From: Saprospiraceae bacterium
GTDB lineage: Bacteria; Bacteroidota; Bacteroidia; Chitinophagales; Saprospiraceae
Length of the DNA: 64,000 nt
Reading direction: 5' to 3'
Assembly: GCA_026129545.1 (NCBI GenBank)
Contig: JAHCHX010000001.1
Coordinates: forward strand, 2,045,501 to 2,109,500
The translations under genes were made by a program, and so were the position numbers. Positions 41,863-49,700 of the stretch are shown here, one piece after another. The notes below the pieces were generated by a model. That model did not search any database. It was not told the origin of the DNA and saw nothing but the letters and a program-made list of their open reading frames with translations. The stretch's first letter is position 1. Each line of letters starts with the position of its first letter.

Positions 41863-43696
41863 ATGAAAAACAAGAATTCGATGACCGCTTTTTGGCTCCT
41901 GTCAGCCACTTTTTTCACGCTCGCCACTAACCTTGCTTTTGCACAGGGGGGGGGGGCAATTTTTCACCGTAGTCTCCGTCGGCAGCGGAGAACTCAGCTC
42001 TGAACAACAGATGAAACTCGGCAAAATTCAGCAGGAAAGCACGACTGCTTCCACTCAATTTGTGCAGGTCGCTTTCGTCAAAGACCTTCAACAAGGAGGA
42101 GTAATCAACCTCCAAATGCCCGGCAAAGATTGTACTGCCCAAGTCAAAGCCAAGACAATAGAGGCATACAGCAACGGCGACTATTACTGGTACGGCGAAG
42201 TGGAAAAAGAAGACGGCGAGACAGAAGAAGAATGCGAATGTTACAACGGCTCGGTCACCGTCATTTCTCGCGCCGGGCGCGTGTTTGGCTCGGTTCACAT
42301 TGACGACGACCATTGGAGCCTTCATGAGTTGGGCGGAGGGAAAAGAGTTTTGGCGCGGAGAGATTACACCAATAATGTGCTGGAATGTGCCATGCCCGAC
42401 TCCGGCGGCAAAATCGTGGCCGAAGCCATGGCTCAAGACAGGACAGAAGGGAATTGCCCCGTCAGAGTGCTCGCGCTCTACACTCCCAATGCCGAAGCCG
42501 CCGCCGCAGGCTTGGAAGACAGGATAGTGACAGCCTTCGTCAACGCAAATCAAATCCTTCGAAACAGCAAGGTTACGCCCAATGAGTTGACCTTTATTTT
42601 GAATAGTATCCAACCATTTGATTTTGAAGAAACTGATAACATTCAGAATGATGTTACCACGTTAGTAAGCGATACTGTGGTGGCGCAAATGCGTGATGAT
42701 ACACGGGCAGACCTCGTAGTAGTGTACACAGATGGAGAGTATAGTCTATGGGGAGTAGCAGGGGCTTTAGGTCCTTCATCTGGCTCAGCCTTATGTATCG
42801 TGAACCGGGTTGGCGAGTCTCTCCACACCACGGCTCATGAGATGGCACACTTGCTGGGTTGTCGGCACGACATCTATGACGACCCAAACGGCGATTTTGA
42901 ACACGGACACATCTTCAAAACTGGCTGCTGGCCTTTCAGGGATAAGCAAAAAACAGTTATGTATGTCCCCGTTTCGCCTCAAAGGATACCGTATTTTTCC
43001 AACCCTGATGTGTACTACAAGAAAGAATCAACTGGCACGGAAGAATATGAGAACAATGCACGACAGCTGCGCACCAATGCTTGCACGGTGGCAGCATTCA
43101 GAACCGACGATGTGAGTTCGCCATTCAAAGTCATCCCAAGCAGCGACCAAGAAGCTTGCCCGTGCGCATACACCACCTTTTATGCCTCAGGCGTGGGAGG
43201 CGGCCCCGGGCCATATCAATTCGAATGGTACACCAGCACCGATGGGTTTACTTACGGCACTTTGCAAGGGGTAGGCAGCGTGTTTAGCGTGAACGCCCCA
43301 TGTACGCCGGGGGCTAACCTGCACATAAAGGTCAAGGGTATTTCTTCCGACAACCAGACTCACGAGGCGTTCACTTATGTCGTTGCGATAGACCCCGGCT
43401 TTCCAAGCAATTGCGACCGAAACAACAGGGTCGCGAACACACAAGAGGAATTTGTGACGCTAATGCCCAACCCTGCTGGCGAGGCCGTCCTGCTTACTAT
43501 ACAGTCGCCTTCAGCAGCCAACGTTGCCTTCAGCCTGAACGACGCGGTGGGCCGGTTGCTGAGCCAACAATCATTTCCGGTTGAAAAAGGACAAACCCAA
43601 CGCCGTTTGGACACCTCAGCCTTACCTCCCAGTGTTTACTTCTTGCAAGTCCGGGTAGGCGACCGCTTGATTTCTCAAAAATTTGTCAAAAACTAA
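41863..43696 (+). CDS. Secreted reprolysin-like metalloprotease with T9SS type A sorting domain, frameshifted at G11
   Basis: As written, the signal peptide (ATG 41863; WLLSATFFTLATNLAFAQ) is in one frame and stops at 42003. The mature protein is in another frame, from GQFFTVVSVGSG onward to 43696. The switch point is a run of 11 G (41946-41956) directly after the AQ cleavage site. Ten or 13 G would give one protein of ~610 residues. The mature part has a propeptide region, a metzincin domain with the zinc motif HEMAHLLGCRHD (42836-42871), and a 75-residue T9SS type A C-terminal domain (LMPNPAGEAVLL ... GVYFLQVRVGDRLISQKFVKN-type ending). Phase variation or a sequencing error; secreted when in frame. 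The two fragments could also be annotated as a pseudogene. Confidence 0.85.
41946..41956 (+). repeat. Homopolymer of 11 G at the signal-peptide/mature junction
   Basis: Uninterrupted G11 following GCACA. Tract length decides whether signal peptide and protease share a reading frame (10 or 13 on, 11 or 12 off). Confidence 0.9.
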
Positions 43697-43712
43697 CAAG
43701 ATTAATAAACTT

Positions 43713-43755
43713 GCCCACTATTGGCTGATTGCCGATAGTGGGCCAATTTCTTTTT
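43713..43755 (+). terminator. Terminator-like hairpin after the protease, just before the next gene
   Basis: Stem GCCCACTATTGGC / GCCGATAGTGGGC (one G-U pair), loop TGATT, followed by CAATTTCTTTTT. The U-rich tail ends 3 bp before the ATG at 43759, so the hairpin also sits in the leader of the next gene. Confidence 0.6.
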
Positions 43756-43758
43756 ACC

Positions 43759-44280
43759 ATGCGACAACTCATTTTCATATCACTCGTCATTTTTGTTTTT
43801 TCATGCTCTAAGGAAGAGTCAAACGACTACTATTGGGGAACGGCAAGCGCCAAGTTCAATGGAGACTCATGGCTGGCGAAACCTCGGGCTTCAGTCAACA
43901 AACCCTATATGCAAGGCATAGATATTGTAATCGAAAGGCAGGGCAAAAGTGGTTATGTAAAAGAGATTCTTTTTCTTTACAAACTCCCGTCAACGACAGG
44001 CAAATATCCATTGTCTGACACAGAGGTTCGCGATATAGACTCCCTCATCGGGGCGAAATTTTTCACAATGGATGATGTCGATGTTCTGGGAGATGTCTAT
44101 CGTCTCCATAAGGGAGGTGCCGACAACTATCTGGAAATCAACAAAATAGAAGGCGACCAAATTTGGGCGGAATTTCAGGTGGCGTTTGTGCGACAGATTG
44201 TGGGTACCGTGTCCAGCTATCCCGACACTATCATCCTTTCTAATGGGAAGATTCACACGAAAATCTTCAAGCCGGAGTAA
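43759..44280 (+). CDS. Small lipoprotein, tandem paralog 1
   Basis: 173 residues from ATG 43759. Lipoprotein signal peptide MRQLIFISLVIFVFSC. The mature part begins with DYYWGTASAKFNGDSWLAKP, a pattern (WxxxxxFNGxxW) seen in Bacteroidota lipoproteins of unknown function. It contains DTEVRDIDSLIGAKFF and DQIWAEFQVAFV, both shared with the next gene at about 50% identity. The two arose by tandem duplication that included the hairpin leader. The first nine codons are the same except at codons 6-9. Confidence 0.78.
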   Translation: MRQLIFISLVIFVFSCSKEESNDYYWGTASAKFNGDSWLAKPRASVNKPYMQGIDIVIERQGKSGYVKEILFLYKLPSTTGKYPLSDTEVRDIDSLIGAKFFTMDDVDVLGDVYRLHKGGADNYLEINKIEGDQIWAEFQVAFVRQIVGTVSSYPDTIILSNGKIHTKIFKPE

Positions 44281-44299
44281 AACTCAAGGATTCAAACCC

Positions 44300-44343
44300 G
44301 CCCGCCACCTGTAGCCAGCGGGTGGTGGGCCAATTTCTTTTTA
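44300..44343 (+). terminator. Terminator-like hairpin between the paralogs
   Basis: Stem GCCCGCCACC / GGTGGTGGGC with wobble pairs, then CAATTTCTTTTT and ACCATG. Same arrangement as at 43713. Confidence 0.55.
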
Positions 44344-44345
44344 CC

Positions 44346-44876
44346 ATGCGACAACTCATTTCAATTTCAACAATAGCCCTTGTTTTTCTTTTTTCTTGTT
44401 CTAAGGAAGGGCCAGATGGTTACTATTGGGGAACCGCTTATGCCAGATTCAACACTGGTGCTTGGGAGGCTAATCCGTACGCCATCGTTAATGCCCCTTA
44501 CAAACAGGGAATAGATGTTTTGATTCACAAATTCAACAAAAAAGGCTTTCAGCGAGAAAGAATATTCATCTATAAAATTCCAGAACAAGTTGGCAAATAT
44601 CCATTATCCAAAACAGACGCACGCGACATAGATTCTCTCGTTGGCGCAAAATTTTTCACGGTATTGGATGATGGTGATGTTTTAGGCGATGCTTACTCCC
44701 TCCTCGAAGGAGTTGTTGACAACTACATTGAAATCACTCAGATAAAAGGCGACCAAATCTGGGCGGAGTTTCAGGTAGCATTTGTGAAAGGCTCTTCAAA
44801 CAATTCTCCAAATTACCCCGACACGATTGTATTCACCAATGGAAGAGTACACACAAGGATTGTGAAGCCGAAGTAA
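44346..44876 (+). CDS. Small lipoprotein, tandem paralog 2
   Basis: 176 residues from ATG 44346. Signal peptide MRQLISISTIALVFLFSC with lipobox. Same domain as paralog 1: YYWGTAYARFNTGAWEANP, KTDARDIDSLVGAKFF, GDQIWAEFQVAFVK and a final TIVFTNGRVHTRIVKPK. Upstream leader of ~25 bp is almost identical to that of paralog 1. Function unknown. No third gene follows, though the hairpin does. Confidence 0.78.
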   Translation: MRQLISISTIALVFLFSCSKEGPDGYYWGTAYARFNTGAWEANPYAIVNAPYKQGIDVLIHKFNKKGFQRERIFIYKIPEQVGKYPLSKTDARDIDSLVGAKFFTVLDDGDVLGDAYSLLEGVVDNYIEITQIKGDQIWAEFQVAFVKGSSNNSPNYPDTIVFTNGRVHTRIVKPK

Positions 44877-44892
44877 GACGAAGAACGATTAG

Positions 44893-44937
44893 CCCACTAC
44901 TGGCGACCAACGGGTGGTGGACCAGATTTTTTTGTCA
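44893..44937 (+). terminator. Third terminator-like hairpin, after paralog 2
   Basis: GCCCACTAC ... GGGTGGTGGAC followed by CAGATTTTTTTG. Resembles the two hairpins at 43713 and 44300, but no ATG follows. Confidence 0.55.
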
Positions 44938-45010
44938 GCGTTACTGGGCGCTCGCCAACCGGAAGGTTGCGTTATTGGAGTTTTATCAACGCCATCAATT
45001 TCTTCGAATT

Positions 45011-45038
45011 TTGCCCTTGTTGGCATCCTCGCCAACAA
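45011..45038 (+). repeat. Family G short hairpin repeat, copy G2
   Basis: TTGCCCTTGTTGGC, loop ATCCTC, GCCAACAAGA; 8-bp stem. Same as G1 over 26 bases. Confidence 0.6.
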
Positions 45039-45084
45039 GAAACGGTGGGACAAGTGGTTGGCACCAGCACCTCGCTCCACCGCT

Positions 45085-45227
45085 GCTGTCCCAAAAGGTT
45101 GACGAGGGTTTATCAAAGTTTATGAAGGTTGACGTTTTGATTCGGAAAGGCAGAGATTCATGCCGTTTTTCACTCCACATATCAACTTTCATCAACCGTA
45201 TCAACTTTATCAACCTTTTGAGACAGC
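45085..45227 (+). repeat. Family E-like inverted-repeat element, copy E3
   Basis: 143 bp, ends GCTGTCCCAAAAGGTTGA and TCAACCTTTTGAGACAGC. The ends match E1/E2, but the interior (repeated TCAACTTT/GGTTGACG blocks) differs. Lies downstream of the patatin gene. Confidence 0.7.
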
Positions 45228-45279
45228 CTCATCAAAATTCCCAAGCGCGGCCATGCCACACCTACCCATGCCGGCAGAT

Positions 45280-46359
45280 TTATGCCAGCACCCTGCACAC
45301 CTCTTCTATCAACGCCTCATTTTCCTCAACGGCTTGGCGGGCGACTGCTTGCAAGCCTTGGATGTTCTTTTCCGACACGTCCGACATCTCGGAACACTCT
45401 TCGGGAATCACAGGGTTGATGCGAACATAGTGCTTGGTCCCGTCAGCATGAGGCGGCAACACATAGTTCATCTGATAGTCAACGCTTTCCGACACACCTT
45501 GCATCAGAATGTCAATGATGGGCCGAATCCATTGAGCCATGCCCCAGGATTTGGCACTTTCGTAGCGATAGGGGCGCACCACGCGCCCGGTGCCGAGCGA
45601 GAGCATGAAAATGTCGGACGCGCCAGTGCTGACCGTCGGGACAAACGCTTCCAAATCCAAGTCATCCACAACATCATGCTGCTCCGAGGCGGTGGTCGCT
45701 GCTGCCACTGCCGAAGGTTTGGCGCGAAGCATTTCTGTCGCTTCCGCGTATGCGAGCATGGAGGGGTTGTTGGCAAACACGCCGCCGTCCACAAGCGTCA
45801 GTTTGTCACCGTTGACCCACGGCAGGGCGTTCGGCTCGAAGTAGGTAGGCGCCGCCGAAGTGGAGCGAGCGATGTCGAGCAGGGGAAAATTCTCCGCTTG
45901 GGGGTTTTGTTTGGCCAGCCGTGAAAGGAAGTAAAAAGGCTTGCGGTGCTCGATGTCGTAGGAGGTGACGAGCAGTTCGGAGAAGGTTTGGTTCAGTTGC
46001 GCGTCGCCGAAATAATCACGAAGCAAGGTTTCCAGCCCATCGTGGGCAAATGATTTTCCGAACAGTTTGGTCACGCCGGAAAAGATGCCGCCCCTTTTTT
46101 TGAAAATGTCGGCCCCGTTTTTTTCGTACAGCTCGCCCAATTGCGCGGCGGAGAATTTCGGCTTGCCTGCTGTGGTGGGGTGCGGCACGTTGAGGCCGCA
46201 GGCAATGATGCCACCCGTGGAGGTGCCGGCAATCAGGTCAAACGTTTCGGCAATAGGCTTGCCGAGGCGCCGCTCGAGTTCGGCCAAAATGGCGCAGGGG
46301 AGGATGCCTCGAATACCGCCGCCGTCAATGGTCAAGACTTTCAACTTGGGCTTGTGCAT
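45280..46359 (-). CDS. Patatin-like phospholipase
   Basis: 359 residues, no signal peptide, so cytosolic or membrane-associated. Oxyanion motif DGGGIRG (12-18), nucleophile Ser47 in GTSTGG, and the catalytic Asp in LVDGGVFANNP (about residue 190). It resembles CapV/plant-patatin-type lipases (KVLTIDGGGIRGILP) that release fatty acids from phospholipids. In some bacteria this family is a nucleotide-activated defence effector, but no cyclic-nucleotide synthase, Cap2/3 or other partner is within 10 kb, so a general lipase is the safer call. Confidence 0.9.
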   Translation of the reverse strand: MHKPKLKVLTIDGGGIRGILPCAILAELERRLGKPIAETFDLIAGTSTGGIIACGLNVPHPTTAGKPKFSAAQLGELYEKNGADIFKKRGGIFSGVTKLFGKSFAHDGLETLLRDYFGDAQLNQTFSELLVTSYDIEHRKPFYFLSRLAKQNPQAENFPLLDIARSTSAAPTYFEPNALPWVNGDKLTLVDGGVFANNPSMLAYAEATEMLRAKPSAVAAATTASEQHDVVDDLDLEAFVPTVSTGASDIFMLSLGTGRVVRPYRYESAKSWGMAQWIRPIIDILMQGVSESVDYQMNYVLPPHADGTKHYVRINPVIPEECSEMSDVSEKNIQGLQAVARQAVEENEALIEEVCRVLA

Positions 46360-46536
46360 GGTGACTGAGTTTTAGGTATGTGTCGGCAAAAGTAGGCAAT
46401 CGCGCCCCATGTTTGGTCAGTCACAAAAACTTAATATGCCCTTGAAAAAGGGCGCTAATAGAGTCAACGCTATATGGTTTTGAGCGAACGATGCTTGCCA
46501 CCGCGTGAAAACCACTCCAACCAATCAAGGACATTA
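46360..46536. other. Non-coding leader between patatin and element A3
   Basis: Divergent intergenic DNA, nothing recognised apart from ATGCCCTTGAAAAAGGGC at 46437-46454, a short hairpin resembling the start of family G. Confidence 0.5.
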
Positions 46537-46695
46537 GACTTGTCGCGGCGGAGGCCTTTGGCGAAGGGAAAGCTCTTTTTCCGACCGCCGAGGCAAATTT
46601 TTCGCCGAATATGCCCGATTTCGACTGCAAAATTTGCCTCGGCGGTCGAAAAAATGACCATCCCCTTCACTCAAAGCCCTCCACCGCTACAAGCC
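46537..46695 (-). mobile_element. Family A element, full length, copy A3
   Basis: 159 bp, inverse orientation to A2 and A4, flanked by TA on both sides (46535-46536, 46696-46697). Ends GACTTGTCGCGGCGGAGG and CCTCCACCGCTACAAGCC are the most diverged of the full-length copies. Sits 99 bp upstream of the macroglobulin ATG and lies in an open frame that is not part of the protein. Confidence 0.85.
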
Positions 46696-46794
46696 TATTT
46701 TCAAATCCTTTTCAATCTGGTTATTGAATTGGATTTCCCCCTACTTTTATCCCAAGAAAGAACCGACTCACTTACTATCCACACTTTCATACCC

Positions 46795-49700
46795 ATGCGG
46801 AAGCATCTCACATTTTTCGCCCTATCCCTGCTCTATCCCCTTATCCTGTTCAACGCTTGCAGCAAAATCAACAAAGACGAAGCCTATCATTTGGCAGTGT
46901 CGAAGTATGTATATGCTTACACAAGCGGTGCCATCGGGCGCACCGACGCCATTCGCGTGCGATTCGTCCATCCGGCAGTCGGCACCGACCAAGTCGGCAA
47001 ACAGGTGGCATCAAAGTTTTTCTCCGTGTCCCCGGCCATCGCAGGCGACGCGGTCTGGGAAGACGACCGCACCATTCTGTTTCAGCCCACCGAACCCTTG
47101 CCGTACGGCAAAAAATACGTCGGCAAGGTAGCGTTGGGAAAAATTTTCAAGGATGTGCCGAGCAACGTACAAGCCTTTGAGTTCGACTTCAACATTCGCG
47201 AGCTCGCTTTTGAGGTCATCACCGACGGGTTGCGCACACAGGATGCTTCCAACTTGCACTTGCAGCAGCTCACGGGTAGCATCTTCACCAGCGAATCCGT
47301 CGAGGCAGGCCCGGTGGAAAAAATGCTTTCGGCCAGACAAGGCAACAAAGCCCTCCCCATCAGTTGGGTACACAAAGACAACAACCGCACCCACGAGTTT
47401 TATGTCAACAACGTAGAACGCGGCAACGTCCGCTCCAAAGTGGAGCTGTCGTGGACGGGCGACCCCATCGGCATCAACAAAAAAGACAAAATGGAGCAAA
47501 TGGTGCCGGCGCTCGATGAGTTTGTCGTGCTCAGCGCCAAAGTCGTGCAAACCGAAATCCCGCACGTCGTGCTCAATTTTTCCGACCCCATCGCTACCAA
47601 ACAGGATTTGAGCGGGCTGATTCGGCTAGACGATTACACCGGCAATTTGACTTTCAACGTGGATGGCAATTTCGTGCGCGTCTATCCCGGCAGCCGCGTG
47701 GTGGGCGACAAGAACTTGCGCGTGGAGGCAGGCATCAGAAACATCGCAGGGGCCTCCATGAAAGGACGCAGCGACTGGGCGCTGGTGTTTGAAGACCTAA
47801 AACCTTCCGTGCGGTTGGTCGGGCGCGGCGCCATCATCCCCCAAAACACCGACGGAAGCATCATTTTCCCCTTTGAAGCCGTCGGCCTGCGTGCGGTGGA
47901 CGTCGAAGTGTTCAAAATTTACAACCCCAACATTCTCCAGTATTTGCAAGTCAACGAATTGGAAGGAGACTACGAACTCGAGCGCGTCGGGAAAATTATT
48001 TTGCAGAAAAAAATCTCCCTTAGCGAACTCAACCCCAGAGCCAGCAGCTCCGCTTGGCAACGTTATGCCCTCGACCTAAAAGACATCGTGCAGCAAGACC
48101 CAAGCGCCATATATCAGGTGCGTCTCGCTTTCCGACGTGGCTACACCACCTACACTTGCAGCCCCAACGAAAGCAACAGCGCCGACCAGACACCCCAAGC
48201 CTCAGGTGAGGATTGGGCAGACGCCGATGGCATCGCTCGCATCGGCCAGCTCGACGACAACGGCCAGCTGACCAGCATCCTTGGCGGTTATCGCGGCATC
48301 TACTTCAGTAGCGATTGGTACGACGACGAAGGCTACGAGTGGGGCAATCGAGAGAACCCCTGCACCCGCGAATACTACAACTATCAGCGCTTCGTCAAGC
48401 GCAACGCCCTTGTCAGCGATTTGGGCATCACCGCCAAGCGCGGCAAGGACAATTCGCTCTTCGTAGCCGTCACCAACCTCCACACCACCGCGCCAGTGAG
48501 CAACGTGGATGTGGAACTCTTCAACTACCAGCTGCAACCCCTCGCCAAAACACGCACCGACGCCTCCGGCACAGTCGTGGTGGAAGGGCTGCGCGAGGTG
48601 CCCTTCGTGGCCGTGGCGACACGCGGCGGCAGCCGCGGCTATTTGCGCATGGCCGACGGCAGCACCCTCTCGCTCAGCCGCTTCGACGTGGCAGGCACCG
48701 AAGCACAAAAAGGCTTGAAGGGCTACCTCTATGGCGAACGCGGCGTGTGGCGACCGGGCGACTCGCTCTTCCTCAATTTCGTGCTGGAAGACAAATTGGG
48801 CACGCTGCCCAACGAGCACCCCATCACGCTCGAACTCACCGACCCGCGCGGGTCGCTGCAATATCGCGTCGTGTCCACCCAAAGCACGGGCGGCGTCTAT
48901 CCGCTGCACTGCGCCACCCGCCCCGATGCCCCAACGGGCAATTGGACAGCCAAAGTGCAAGTCGGCGGCGCGACCTTCACCAAGCAACTGAAAATAGAGA
49001 CCGTAAAACCCAACCGACTGAAACTTGACTTGAATTTTGGGAAAAAAGAACTGTCGAGCAACGACCGAAACCTGAATGGCAAACTCATGGTCAAATGGCT
49101 TCACGGCGCCACCGCAAGCAACCTGAAAGCCAAAGTGGAAATGGAAATGCGCACGACCCAAACCCGGTTTCCCAACTTCAAAGACTTTGTGTTCGACGAC
49201 CCCGCACGCGATTTTTACAGCGAACCGCAAGTGCTGTTCGATGGCAGCACCGACGAAAGCGGCCAGGCCAACGTGCCGCTCCAACTCGGTCACAGCGACC
49301 AAGCCCCCGGCAAGTTGGTGGCAAATTTCCGCATACGCGCCTTCGAGAAAAGCGGCGATTTCAGCACCGACAATTTTGCGCTCGACTATTTCCCCTACGA
49401 CCAATTCGTGGGCGTGGCCATCCCGGTCAATCGTTGGGGCTCCAAAGAGCTCAGTCAGGACGGAGGCGAGGTGCAGTTCGCCGTGGTGAGCAAAGATGGT
49501 CGCCCACAGCCCAACAAAAAAATCGAGGTCGGCCTCTACCGCTGCGACTGGCGCTGGTGGTGGGATGAAGACCGCTCCGCCAACGTCGCCCAATACAACT
49601 CCGCCAACCACGTCAACGCCGTCGAAAAAGCCACCCTCGTCACCGACGCGCGCGGGCTTGCCAAATGGAAAGTCCGCCCAGGCAACTGGGGTCGCTACCT

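Noticed and set aside
45280..46359. CBASS defence system
   Set aside because: Only a patatin gene is present; no CD-NTase, Cap2/Cap3 or other component within 10 kb.
46474..46794. N-terminal extension of the macroglobulin protein
   Set aside because: The extra 107 codons read through family A element A3; the lipoprotein signal peptide begins at 46795.
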